Of a stretch of DNA of 64,000 bases, positions 1 through 7,482 are shown one piece after another. The stretch spans positions 1-64,000 of the forward strand of contig CAZRSF010000023.1 in the NCBI GenBank assembly GCA_964602655.1. The letters are read 5' to 3'. Under the pieces are notes generated by a model. It was not told the DNA's origin. It was given only the letters and a program-made list of their open reading frames with translations, and made no database searches. Made by a program: the position numbers and the translations under genes. This DNA comes from Moduliflexus sp964602655 (lineage in GTDB: Bacteria; Moduliflexota; Moduliflexia; Moduliflexales; Moduliflexaceae). Within the stretch, counting starts at the first letter, position 1. Each line of letters begins with the position of its first letter.

Positions 1-60
1 CTGACGCTCCTCGCAATGACAGTTTCTCGCAAGAACCTAACAGCCCTCCTGGGAGGGGAG
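1..60. repeat. Clustered pieces of three dispersed repeats
   Basis: Positions 5-22 match one end of the long palindrome at 3036-3114 (CTCGCAATGACAG). Positions 32-46 read AGAACCTAACAGCCC, the same word as at 3114-3128 and 10855-10869. Positions 45-60 are a CCTCCTGGGAGGGG word seen again at 2993, 12960 and 60580. The left end is cut by the window edge, so the full element is not visible. Confidence 0.7.
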
Positions 61-111
61 TTTACCGTCATAAATCGTATCTGCTGCGTAACATGAGTCA
101 ATAAATATGAA

Positions 112-147
112 AGAAGGAGCGCAAACGCTTGCTTTTGCGCTCCTTCT
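112..147. terminator. Hairpin repeat downstream of lpxA
   Basis: Perfect 14-bp arms AGAAGGAGCGCAAA (112-125) and TTTGCGCTCCTTCT (134-147) with an 8-nt loop lie 5 bp beyond the lpxA stop. On the minus strand the stem is followed by a modest T-rich stretch, so it may terminate the lpxA transcript. The loop and inner arm (GCTTGCTTTTGC) recur at 11875, 27245, 55828 and 55879, so it also belongs to a dispersed family. Confidence 0.55.
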
Positions 148-152
148 CAGAT

Positions 153-938
153 TTACGACGAAACGCCGCGACAGATGCCGCGCTCGGAATGGGCGATAAA
201 ATCCAGCAGATGCTCGATCTCCGGGCAGGACGGCACTTCGGCGCGAACCCGCTCGACCGCGTGTTTCAGATTGATTTTGCCGCGAAATAAAATCCGATGG
301 GCTTTTTCCAGCGCTTTGACGCTCGCTTCCGGGAAATTACGGCGTCTCAGTCCGACGGAATTCAACCCGAACACTTCCGCGCGTTGTCCCGACACCATCA
401 CATACGGCGGCACATCCTGCGACACGCCGGTACAGGCTGCGACAATGCAATGCGCCCCGATTCTGGCGAATTGATGCGCACCGCTCAAGCCGCCGAAAAT
501 CGCAAAATCTTCGATGGTCACATGCCCCGACAGACCGACGGAATTCGCTAAAATCACGTGATCGCCGATATGACAGTCATGCCCGACATGCGAATACGCC
601 ATGAGCAGGCTATTATTGCCGAGCGTGGTCACGCCGCCGCCTTGCATCGTGCCGATGTTCACGGTGACATATTCCCGAAACACATTCTGTTTACCGATGA
701 TTAACCGGGTCGCTTCCCCGTTATACTTCAAATCTTGCGGCGGCGTACCGATGACCGCGCCGGGAAAGAATTTGCAGCCTTCGCCGATTTCCGTATGCCC
801 GTCCAGCACGACATGCGCGCCGACTTCGCAATGATCGCCAAGCGTCACATGCTCTCCGATAACCGCAAACGGCCCAATGGTCACGTGTTCGCCGATATTG
901 GCGTGTTCATGCACTATTGCTGATTGATGAATTTTCAT
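153..938 (-). CDS. lpxA: Acyl-ACP--UDP-N-acetylglucosamine O-acyltransferase (LpxA)
   Basis: First step of lipid A synthesis in the cytoplasm: transfer of a 3-hydroxyacyl chain from ACP to UDP-GlcNAc. The 261-residue product is built of left-handed beta-helix hexapeptides (IGEHVTIGPFAVIGEHVTLG near the N-terminus) followed by the helical C-terminal domain, the normal LpxA length. The catalytic His region (HVGHDCHIGDH), GHVTIEDFAIFGG and AHQFARIGAH align with the E. coli active-site segments. The start is placed at MKIHQSAIV; an upstream ATG four codons earlier lacks support. It lies 39 bp after fabZ on the same strand, the usual fabZ-lpxA order, but lpxD is not upstream. It shows that the organism makes a lipid A outer membrane. 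Identification is firm. Confidence 0.95.
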   Translation of the reverse strand: MKIHQSAIVHEHANIGEHVTIGPFAVIGEHVTLGDHCEVGAHVVLDGHTEIGEGCKFFPGAVIGTPPQDLKYNGEATRLIIGKQNVFREYVTVNIGTMQGGGVTTLGNNSLLMAYSHVGHDCHIGDHVILANSVGLSGHVTIEDFAIFGGLSGAHQFARIGAHCIVAACTGVSQDVPPYVMVSGQRAEVFGLNSVGLRRRNFPEASVKALEKAHRILFRGKINLKHAVERVRAEVPSCPEIEHLLDFIAHSERGICRGVSS

Positions 939-977
939 ATTTTTTACCACGAAACAGATGAATGATCGTTATCACGA

Positions 978-1415
978 TTATGAAGGCACTATTTCTGCGA
1001 CGAGAAGCAGGTCGGCTTCGGCCACAATGTCATCATTGACGTAAGCGACTCCGTGCATTTTATAGGACGTTTTGCGCATACGGATGGTATGTAATTCGAG
1101 GCGGAGCTGATCGCCAGGAACGACCTGCCTACGAAATTTGGCGTTATCAATTCCGGCAAAATAGACTAACCGTTTTTTCTCGTCCTGAAATTTACTGGAA
1201 AAGAGAATGCCGCTGACCTGCGCCATCGCCTCGATAATCAACACGCCCGGCATGATCGGGAGTCCCGGAAAATGGCCGACAAAAAACGGCTCATTGATCG
1301 TGACGTTTTTAATGGCGATAATATGATCGTCCTCGCATTGCAGCACTCGATCAACCAACAAAAACGGATACCGCTGGGGAATAAAATTTTGAATATCCTG
1401 AATCGTATAATTCAT
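978..1415 (-). CDS. fabZ: 3-hydroxyacyl-ACP dehydratase FabZ
   Basis: Dehydrates (3R)-hydroxyacyl-ACP in type II fatty acid synthesis, competing with LpxA for the same substrate. The 145-residue product is a single hot-dog domain. The catalytic His is in VGHFPGLPIMPG and the catalytic Glu in LIIEAMAQVSG, both at the expected spacing, and PQRYPFLLVDRV is a typical FabZ N-terminus. It is first in the visible operon with lpxA. The gene upstream is divergent, so the promoter must lie in the 1416-1785 gap. FabA is less likely because the length and the motif around the Glu are FabZ-like. Confidence 0.95.
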   Translation of the reverse strand: MNYTIQDIQNFIPQRYPFLLVDRVLQCEDDHIIAIKNVTINEPFFVGHFPGLPIMPGVLIIEAMAQVSGILFSSKFQDEKKRLVYFAGIDNAKFRRQVVPGDQLRLELHTIRMRKTSYKMHGVAYVNDDIVAEADLLLVAEIVPS

Positions 1416-1785
1416 ACGTGAATGTTTCTCCTCGAATCGCTCTTGTCATGAGATTGAAATATCTATCGTCTTTCGTCTGACAGAAGCGTGTTTTCCTGCT
1501 GTTTGCATTTTGTCAAGCATTTTTTCTCTGCGCGTTTTTCACGCCGAGGAAATCAGCGCTGCTCGATTTTCGTTCGTCTTTCCGTCGAATATGCTCATCT
1601 TTCAAAATTATTGTTGACAGCCTGCGCGGTTCTTCGTATAATTGAAGTCGAATTCGAAACGTAGGTTGATCTCTCTGATGTCAAGGCGTTGGGCGACAAG
1701 TACATACCTTATGGGGTGTTAGCGCCTGTAAGGTTTGAGAATAATCATTTTGCGCGCGAATAACGCGCATTTCAGCAGGTGGCGT
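1416..1785. other. Divergent intergenic region fabZ / TPR gene
   Basis: 370 bp between divergent genes. It carries a strong plus-strand promoter (listed separately at 1614-1642). No small ORF with a ribosome binding site or hairpin terminator was seen. The fabZ promoter on the minus strand was not resolved. Confidence 0.6.
1614..1642 (+). promoter_or_regulatory. Consensus sigma-70 promoter
   Basis: TTGACA at 1614-1619 and TATAAT at 1637-1642 are both exact consensus hexamers, separated by exactly 17 bp. The next gene on this strand starts at about 1786, giving a leader of roughly 135 nt. This is the only exact match noticed in the window. Confidence 0.85.
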
Positions 1786-2976
1786 ATGCGGAAGATTGGG
1801 ATGGTGTTGTGTGTGTGGATGTTCCTGGTTTCGCCAGCGATGGCTGCGATTGACCAGAAATGGATTGATGATTTGAATCGGCGGTTTCCGGGCATTGGCG
1901 AAGAATTCGAACAGGCGGTTCAGCAGAAATTGGAGCAATACGGCAAATCGGTCAAAGTGGAAGAAGTGGTAAAAACGCTGCTTGGCAGTTCTGATTATGT
2001 CTCTGACGAGATTACGACGGCGCGTGGCTTTACGATTCACAGCGAGTTGATGTTGTTTTTTCCGGCCATCGGAAAGTATCAGGAATCGCTGCAAGAAGCG
2101 AAGTTGCTGCGGGATTTTACACTGAAACATTCGCCGGATGACCCGCGCGTGGTGCAAACGTTTCGCGGCGTATATGCCGAATTGCTGATCATCAACGAAC
2201 AATATGAGCAAGCGTTGCGGGAAGTGGAAGAGACCATCGCGATTAATCCCGACGAAGAAGGGAATTACCTCAGCCGGGGCGTCGTGAACGTAAAACTCGG
2301 TCAATTGGAAAAGGCGCTGGACGATTTGCAAGCGCTGATTCGAAAACCGGAGGCGACGAAGTATGCCGAGCAGCTTTTTGTCTTTATCATGCAGCATCGC
2401 GACCTGTTCGAAGAGAGCGACGTGCAAAAACATACGATGATTGATAAGATGGTGCGCGACCTCGAACCCCAATCGTCGGGACGCATTCGGATTCCAGCAG
2501 GGCTTGAAAAAGGCGAGGACGCGACAGAAACGCCCACGCCGACAGCGACCCCTGAACCGGTGGCAACGGCAGCGCCTGCGCAGGATACGCCGCCTGCGTC
2601 ACAAGAAGAAACCGCCGGGACAGACCCGTTGTTAGCGTTGACCGGACTCAATGCCGACAAGCTCTCTCAATTCCTCGGCCAGCCGCTTTCAGAAACCAAA
2701 GAAGAGGATACGCTCGACCGGGAATATAACTATCAGGGCAATACGCTGACGATCAGTTTCGACAAGAAAAAGAAGAAAATCATGTCATTTCAGATGTTTT
2801 TCGTGCCGCCGGTGGATGAGTCCATGGCCTTATCGAACATCGGCATTGTCCCGCGCAAGATTGAGCCGACGATTACGTCTGACCTCTTGAAAGTCTGGAC
2901 GCCATACGACAAATTTTCGAAAGTCCGCTTATCCCTGAATGAGGGGAAAGTGATTGCGATTATTGTCGAACCCTGA
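1786..2976 (+). CDS. Secreted TPR protein with Pro/Thr linker
   Basis: The 396-residue product starts with a Sec signal peptide (MRKIGMVLCVWMFLVSPAMA, then AIDQKW). The next 200 residues are helical with TPR-like periodicity (LLIINEQYEQALREVEETIA, YLSRGVVNVKLGQLEKALDD). A low-complexity Pro/Thr/Ala linker follows at about residues 255-290, then a C-terminal domain of about 110 residues starting near LLALTGLNADKLSQFLGQPL that I do not recognise. The start at 1786 is chosen because it opens the signal peptide; an ATG 51 bp upstream would bury it. Transcription is explained by the consensus promoter at 1614. The same Pro/Thr linker style occurs in the FGE-like protein at 27325. Probably a periplasmic or surface scaffold; function unknown. 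Confidence 0.75.
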   Translation: MRKIGMVLCVWMFLVSPAMAAIDQKWIDDLNRRFPGIGEEFEQAVQQKLEQYGKSVKVEEVVKTLLGSSDYVSDEITTARGFTIHSELMLFFPAIGKYQESLQEAKLLRDFTLKHSPDDPRVVQTFRGVYAELLIINEQYEQALREVEETIAINPDEEGNYLSRGVVNVKLGQLEKALDDLQALIRKPEATKYAEQLFVFIMQHRDLFEESDVQKHTMIDKMVRDLEPQSSGRIRIPAGLEKGEDATETPTPTATPEPVATAAPAQDTPPASQEETAGTDPLLALTGLNADKLSQFLGQPLSETKEEDTLDREYNYQGNTLTISFDKKKKKIMSFQMFFVPPVDESMALSNIGIVPRKIEPTITSDLLKVWTPYDKFSKVRLSLNEGKVIAIIVEP

Positions 2977-2992
2977 CAGGGACAGCCCGAGA

Positions 2993-3128
2993 ACTCCCCT
3001 CCTGGGAGCCGGGCTGTTACGTTCTCATAAACACCTGTCATTGCGAGCGTTTTTCAGCGAAGCAATCCCGTGATTTCGGCGAGATTGCTTCGCTGAAAAA
3101 CGCTCGCAATGACAGAACGTAACAGCCC
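2993..3128. repeat. Nested compound palindrome
   Basis: Outer arms GGGCTGTTACGTTCT (3011-3025) and AGAACGTAACAGCCC (3114-3128) are perfect 15-bp complements. Inside sit perfect 32-bp arms at 3036-3067 and 3083-3114 (starting TGTCATTGCGAGCG) around a 15-nt loop. Immediately left, 2993-3008 is an ACTCCCCTCCTGGGAG word of another family. The structure follows the stop codon of the TPR gene and could form a very stable RNA or cruciform. Confidence 0.9.
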
Positions 3129-3222
3129 AGCCGTCCCAGTAGGGGAATCGCAGAGATGCTGCGTATATCATACGCCAGAATCACGCAGAAACCCTAATAA
3201 CACATAAAAAAGGAGATGATTT

Positions 3223-3987
3223 ATGATCGGCGCGCTTGCAGGCGATATTATCGGGTCGGTGTACGAGCGTTTTCCGCTCAAAACCACGACGTTTCCCTTA
3301 TTTCACTCCCACTGCCGGTTTACCGATGATTCGGTGATGACCGTTGCCGTCGCCGACGCGATTCTGAACGGCGCGGATTACGCCGCCTCGATGAAAAAGT
3401 GGGGTCGAAAATATCCTGATGCCGGGTATGGCGGCTCATTTTTCAGATGGATTTTTCAAGACGACACGCGCCCGTATCATAGCTGGGGCAACGGATCGGC
3501 CATGCGCGTCAGCCCTGTCGGATGGGCGTTCGACGATGTTGAGCGCGTCCTGCGCGAGGCGGAAAAAACGGCGGCGGTGTCGCACGATCATCCCGAAGGC
3601 ATCAAAGGGGCGCAAGCGGTGGCATTGGCGGTATTCCTTGCGCGGACAGGCCAGACGAAAGACGCCATCCGGCATGACATCAGCCGCCGGTTCGGCTACG
3701 GACTCGATGACACGGTAGAAGCGATCAGGCCAACGTATGCGTTCGATGTGTCCTGTCAGGGAAGCGTGCCGGAAGCGATCATCGCTTTTTTGGATTCGAT
3801 TGATTATGAAGACGCCGTCAGAAAAGCGGTCTCGCTCGGCGGCGACAGCGACACGCTTGCCTGCATGGCCGGCAGCATCGCCGAAGCCTTTTACAAAGAG
3901 ATTTCCGACGACCTCCGCCGGACGGCGCGGACGTTTTTACCAGAAGAGATGCTTGACATATTGGACGCTTTCGAACAACGGTTTTAA
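3223..3987 (+). CDS. ADP-ribosylglycohydrolase (DraG/ARH family)
   Basis: Removes ADP-ribose from a modified protein or small molecule in the cytoplasm, using two Mg ions. The 254-residue product has the two family metal-binding signatures, FTDDSVMT near residue 38 and GGDSDTLACMAGSIAEA near residue 206, plus the N-terminal GALAGDIIGS. Length is typical of a single-domain ARH. An AAGGAG ribosome binding site lies 11 bp before the ATG. It is followed on the same strand by an NrtR-like Nudix regulator, which suggests a link to NAD or ADP-ribose metabolism. The true substrate cannot be told from sequence. Confidence 0.9.
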   Translation: MIGALAGDIIGSVYERFPLKTTTFPLFHSHCRFTDDSVMTVAVADAILNGADYAASMKKWGRKYPDAGYGGSFFRWIFQDDTRPYHSWGNGSAMRVSPVGWAFDDVERVLREAEKTAAVSHDHPEGIKGAQAVALAVFLARTGQTKDAIRHDISRRFGYGLDDTVEAIRPTYAFDVSCQGSVPEAIIAFLDSIDYEDAVRKAVSLGGDSDTLACMAGSIAEAFYKEISDDLRRTARTFLPEEMLDILDAFEQRF

Positions 3988-4002
3988 GGTGAATTGGCAC
4001 AA

Positions 4003-4035
4003 ACACCTCACAGGTTTCGAAAACCTGTGAGGTGT
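4003..4035. repeat. CGAA-loop palindrome between draG-like and nrtR-like genes
   Basis: Perfect 15-bp arms ACACCTCACAGGTTT (4003-4017) and AAACCTGTGAGGTGT (4021-4035). It is the reverse-oriented form of the TTCG-loop palindrome at 14023. Its right arm overlaps a possible GTG start of the following gene at 4034. Confidence 0.9.
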
Positions 4036-4738
4036 GAATCTTGTCAACAATATGAACATTCTTGAGCTTGAACGCCCGGTCTTGTCGGTTGATGTGATTA
4101 TTTTTGCCATCAAACATGGATGTTTGCAGGTATTGCTTTCCCGACGGCAGGATGATCCGTTTCAGGGAGCGCCTGCCTTGCCCGGCGTGGCGGTGCGCGT
4201 GGATGAAACGCTGGAAAGCGCAGCCAAACGCGCCTTGCGCCAAAAATCAGGCTGGCCTGAAAGCGTGGACGCCTTGACGCATCTTGAACAGCTTGCCACA
4301 TTTGACGGTCTCTACCGCGATCCACGCGGACGCACCGTCAGCGTCGGCTATATCGGCATTGTCCGCGACATGCCCGAAGCCGCCCCTGATACGATATGGA
4401 AACCAGTCAACGACATCGCGCCCGCTTCGCTACCGTTCGATCACTGCCACATCATTGAAACCGCCATAGCCCGATTGCAAGGCAAATTGCGCTACACGAA
4501 CATCGCCAGAAGTTTTCTACCCGACATCTTTTCGATTGACAAACTTCAGACCGTCTATGAAGCGATCTTGGGACGCGCGTTGAATCGCTCGAATTTTCGG
4601 GTCAAACTATTGAAAATCAAGCTTATCGAGCAGGTTGGCATTCATCCCGACGCTGTCAGCAAACAGGGAGGACGACCGCCGCATCTCTATCGTTTTCCCC
4701 AGACTGCTCTTGAAATCGTAGATCGGGAATTTTTATAA
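4034..4738 (+). CDS. NrtR-like Nudix transcriptional regulator
   Basis: An N-terminal Nudix fold (about residues 15-150) is followed by a winged-helix domain (about 155-234; NRSNFRVKLLKIKLIEQ, KQGGRPPHLYRF), the layout of NrtR, which represses NAD synthesis or salvage genes and binds ADP-ribose. The Nudix box is degenerate: in VAVRVDETLESAAKRALRQK the first Gly is Val and the catalytic RE and EE pairs are RA and QK, so hydrolase activity is unlikely. Adjacency to the ADP-ribosylglycohydrolase fits a regulator of ADP-ribose metabolism. The start is uncertain: GTG at 4034 lies on a palindromic repeat and ATG at 4052 has no better ribosome binding site. Confidence 0.82.
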   Translation: MNLVNNMNILELERPVLSVDVIIFAIKHGCLQVLLSRRQDDPFQGAPALPGVAVRVDETLESAAKRALRQKSGWPESVDALTHLEQLATFDGLYRDPRGRTVSVGYIGIVRDMPEAAPDTIWKPVNDIAPASLPFDHCHIIETAIARLQGKLRYTNIARSFLPDIFSIDKLQTVYEAILGRALNRSNFRVKLLKIKLIEQVGIHPDAVSKQGGRPPHLYRFPQTALEIVDREFL

Positions 4739-4750
4739 GGAGCAATTCAT

Positions 4751-4778
4751 GTAGATCGAAACTCCAGTTTCGACCTAC
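4751..4778. repeat. CGAAACT-type palindrome
   Basis: GTAGATCGAAACT pairs with AGTTTCGACCTAC with one mismatch. It belongs to the same family as 44895-44922 and the shorter copies at 8530, 8579, 29106, 46036, 46085 and 58426. Confidence 0.8.
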
Positions 4779-4817
4779 GCCATAACGCATGAAAATCGTA
4801 TGTTCAAGGGAGGTTGC

Positions 4818-5276
4818 ATGATGCGCATATTGTTTGAAACGCCTTTCAGAATGCTATTTGTCATATTCGCGCTCTGCGCCGGAATAACGGGCTGCGACGA
4901 TCCCGTTTCCGACGATCCTGACACCGCCTGCGTCCGCGCCGGCCTGTACGAATATACGCTGACGATGAACGCGAAAGGCGAATATCGTTATCAGGAAGGC
5001 AAAAGCGTACTGCAAGCCACCAACGACGGATTTTTCTTCAAGGGGGGCGAAGAAGACCGCCGCGAGTTGACCGTAACATGCGTTGACGAAACCTATGCGA
5101 TGGTAGATGTGATGCTGCGCAACCGTTGTGCGAACGAGTTTGTCACGCGCGCCACGACCACGCTGGAAATTTTCGATGACGGTTCGATGTTGGTTGCGCC
5201 ATATCTGATTGAATGGACATGCGGAACGGGCACATCAACGACTGCGCGGGAATCCTGGACATTAGCGCGTCCATGA
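4818..5276 (+). CDS. Small predicted lipoprotein
   Basis: About 152 residues. A hydrophobic signal segment ends in the lipobox ITGC followed by DD, so the mature protein would be lipidated at that Cys; Asp at +2 would favour inner-membrane retention if E. coli rules apply. The rest is a compact, probably beta-rich domain (GLYEYTLTMNAKGEYRYQ, CGTGTSTTARESWTLARP). GGGAGG at 4808-4813 supports a start at ATG 4818 or 4821 rather than the in-frame ATG at 4800. I do not recognise the domain. The gene stands alone between repeats, convergent with the ABC ATPase. Confidence 0.7.
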   Translation: MMRILFETPFRMLFVIFALCAGITGCDDPVSDDPDTACVRAGLYEYTLTMNAKGEYRYQEGKSVLQATNDGFFFKGGEEDRRELTVTCVDETYAMVDVMLRNRCANEFVTRATTTLEIFDDGSMLVAPYLIEWTCGTGTSTTARESWTLARP

Positions 5277-5281
5277 AAAGT

Positions 5282-5308
5282 CCTGCCAGGGTTTAAAACC
5301 CTGGCAGG
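5282..5308. repeat. TTTAAAA-centred palindrome overlapping a stop codon
   Basis: Arms CCTGCCAGGGTTT (5282-5294) and AAACCCTGGCAGG (5296-5308) are perfect. The left part contains the stop codon of the ABC ATPase gene on the minus strand, and the right part encodes its last residues (PALPGF). The same word occurs at 29926 and 38523. Confidence 0.9.
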
Positions 5309-6822
5309 GCTGGATTCCGTTTCGCGCCGGTCATATACAGGCCGATATCTTCTTTCGTCACCTGACGCGGATCGCATTCCCCGACGATTTCCCCTTCGTA
5401 CATCACCAAAATTCGGTCGCTCAATTTGTAGAGTTCGTCCAATTCGGCGGAGACCAGCAGAATCGCCTTACTGGAAGCAGCCTGCGCCAAAATCATCTGA
5501 TGGATCGCCTCGATTGCGCCGACATCCACGCCGCGCGTCGGCTGCGAGACAATCAGGCAATGCGCCTCCATGCTGAATTCGCGCCCAACGACGACTTTTT
5601 GCATATTTCCGCCGGATAATGTGGAAACCGTCGTATCAACCGAAGCGGCGCGAATATCGAATTGCTGCATCAGTTGATTGGCGTAAGCGCGAATCTGGCC
5701 GGTATCGCGCCGCATCCAGCGGCGTTGATAGGGCGGCTGCCGGTGTTTTCCGGCGATCAGATTTTCAGAGGCAGAGCCTTTCAGATTCAAGCCGACGGCT
5801 AAACGATCTTCGGGAATATGCGCCATCCCCATCCGGCGGCGCTCGATGACGGAACGCGCCTGAATCGGCTGACCGTTCAGCGAGATTTTCCCATTAGCGG
5901 CGTCATGCAAGCCGGTGATCGTCTCAATCAATTCGCTCTGCCCGTTCCCCTCGACGCCCGCAATGCCGAGGATTTCGCCGCGCCGCACACTGAATGAGAC
6001 GCCTTTGACCGCAAACAAGCCGCGTTTATCTCGCGCCCGCAACTCTTGAATTTCCAGCACCGGTTCGCCAATAACCGTCGCCGACTTTTCCACTTCGAAC
6101 AGCACATTCCGCCCCACCATCAGGCTGGCAAGCTGCGCTTCGGTCGCCTCCGCCGCTCGCGTCTCGCCCACGACCTTTCCGCGCCGCATCACCGTGATGT
6201 CATCGGCGATTTCCAGCACTTCCTGAAGCTTGTGGCTGATAAACAGAATCGTTTTGCCGGACGTGGTCAAAAAGCGCACGGTGGCGAAAAACTCATGCAC
6301 TTCCTGCGGCGTGAGAATGGCGGTCGGTTCGTCGAGAATCAAAATCTCCGCCCCGCGATAAAGCGTTTTCAGGATTTCAACTCGCTGCTGAATGCCGACG
6401 GTCGTGTCTTGCACTTTGACGGTCGGATCAACGCGCAAGCCGTACTGTTCCGAAAGTTCTCGCGTGGTGGCAATCGCGCGTTTCCGGTCGAACGAGACGC
6501 CGCGCTGCGGTTCTAAGCCGAGGACGATGTTTTCGGCAATCGTGAAGGACGGCACGAGCATGAAATGCTGATGCACCATGCCGATGCCGAGCCGCATGGC
6601 ATGACGCGGACTGTCAATCGAAACTGGCTGTTCGTTGACCAGCATTTCGCCGCTGTCCGGGCGATGCAGTCCGTACAGCAAGTTCATCAGCGTGGTTTTG
6701 CCCGCACCGTTTTCGCCGATAATCGCGTGAATGCTGCCGCGCCTGACGCTCAAATCAACGCAATCATTTGCCAACACGCCCGGAAATTGCTTACTGATAC
6801 GCTTCATTTCGACGGCGTTCAT
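5293..6822 (-). CDS. Nucleoside/BMP-type ABC transporter ATP-binding protein
   Basis: 509 residues with two ABC ATPase domains in one chain, as in ribose/xylose/nucleoside importers (RbsA, NupO-like). The first Walker A is GENGAGKTTL, with Walker B LILDEPTAIL; the second half has the degenerate GVEGNGQSE P-loop and the signature LSGGNMQK. The start at 6822 is chosen because AGGAG precedes it and the N-terminus MNAVEMKRISKQFPG is family-typical; it overlaps the Uma2 gene by 32 bp. The BMP-like binding protein lies upstream at 7483, but no permease genes follow. The last residues NPALPGF and the stop codon are supplied by a palindromic repeat, so the natural C-terminus may have been replaced. 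Confidence 0.92.
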   Translation of the reverse strand: MNAVEMKRISKQFPGVLANDCVDLSVRRGSIHAIIGENGAGKTTLMNLLYGLHRPDSGEMLVNEQPVSIDSPRHAMRLGIGMVHQHFMLVPSFTIAENIVLGLEPQRGVSFDRKRAIATTRELSEQYGLRVDPTVKVQDTTVGIQQRVEILKTLYRGAEILILDEPTAILTPQEVHEFFATVRFLTTSGKTILFISHKLQEVLEIADDITVMRRGKVVGETRAAEATEAQLASLMVGRNVLFEVEKSATVIGEPVLEIQELRARDKRGLFAVKGVSFSVRRGEILGIAGVEGNGQSELIETITGLHDAANGKISLNGQPIQARSVIERRRMGMAHIPEDRLAVGLNLKGSASENLIAGKHRQPPYQRRWMRRDTGQIRAYANQLMQQFDIRAASVDTTVSTLSGGNMQKVVVGREFSMEAHCLIVSQPTRGVDVGAIEAIHQMILAQAASSKAILLVSAELDELYKLSDRILVMYEGEIVGECDPRQVTKEDIGLYMTGAKRNPALPGF

Positions 6823-7423
6823 GGACTCTCCTGAGTTTTGGCGGCTTTTCTTCGTCGAATTCGACTTTATCATACACGTCGGATAGCGCAAGCTTGCATT
6901 CGATGGATGCGATGTCAATCGTGTCGTCTATGCCCCGGCTTTCCGACAACGCCCATTGTCCATCGTCCTGACGATGAAAATGCTCGATTTTGGCTTTGTT
7001 CTGCGCTACAAGCAGATAATCCGTCAGCGATTCCAACGCGCGATAATGCTCGAACTTCTCGCCGCGATCATACGCCTCAGTCGAAGGGGAAAGAACTTCG
7101 AGAATCACGACCGGATTGAGCAGCGTGTTTTGCTGTTTCTTTTCCATCTCAGCCTTTCCGCAGACGATCACCACATCGGGGTAGGTGTAAAGCCCCGTCG
7201 GAGCAACCTTGACGCGCACGTCAGAGGAATACACTCGGCATGACGATTTTCGCAATTGACCGTGAATATCGCTAACTAGGTTCGTCACGACCTGAGCATG
7301 GCGCAAAGTTGCGCCAGACATGGCGAAGATTTCGCCGCGAAAATATTCGCTTTTGTACTCGGCCTGGCTGTCTATCGCGAGATATTCGTCAGGCTCGATA
7401 GAGGGTTTTGCTTGCGCTCGCAT
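6791..7423 (-). CDS. Uma2 family (DUF820) putative endonuclease
   Basis: 210 residues with the Uma2/DUF820 PD-(D/E)XK-like core: YPDVVIVCG followed by VVILEVLSPSTEAYDRGEKF, and the N-terminal EPDEYLAID and YFRGEIFAMSGATLRHA. Members are abundant in cyanobacteria and other bacteria and are usually thought to be DNA-associated or mobile, but the biological role is not settled. It is wedged between the BMP binding protein and its ATPase and overlaps the ATPase start, so it interrupts what is normally a contiguous transporter operon. The C-terminus is lysine/arginine rich. Confidence 0.88.
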   Translation of the reverse strand: MRAQAKPSIEPDEYLAIDSQAEYKSEYFRGEIFAMSGATLRHAQVVTNLVSDIHGQLRKSSCRVYSSDVRVKVAPTGLYTYPDVVIVCGKAEMEKKQQNTLLNPVVILEVLSPSTEAYDRGEKFEHYRALESLTDYLLVAQNKAKIEHFHRQDDGQWALSESRGIDDTIDIASIECKLALSDVYDKVEFDEEKPPKLRRVHERRRNEAYQ

Positions 7424-7482
7424 AGAGTTGAGAACGCCGACATCCTGTCGGCATTAAAACCGGCAGGATGTCGGCAAATCGG

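Noticed and set aside
1681..2472. 263-codon minus-strand open frame opposite the TPR gene
   Set aside because: Shadow frame; the opposite strand has a promoter, signal peptide and TPR sequence.
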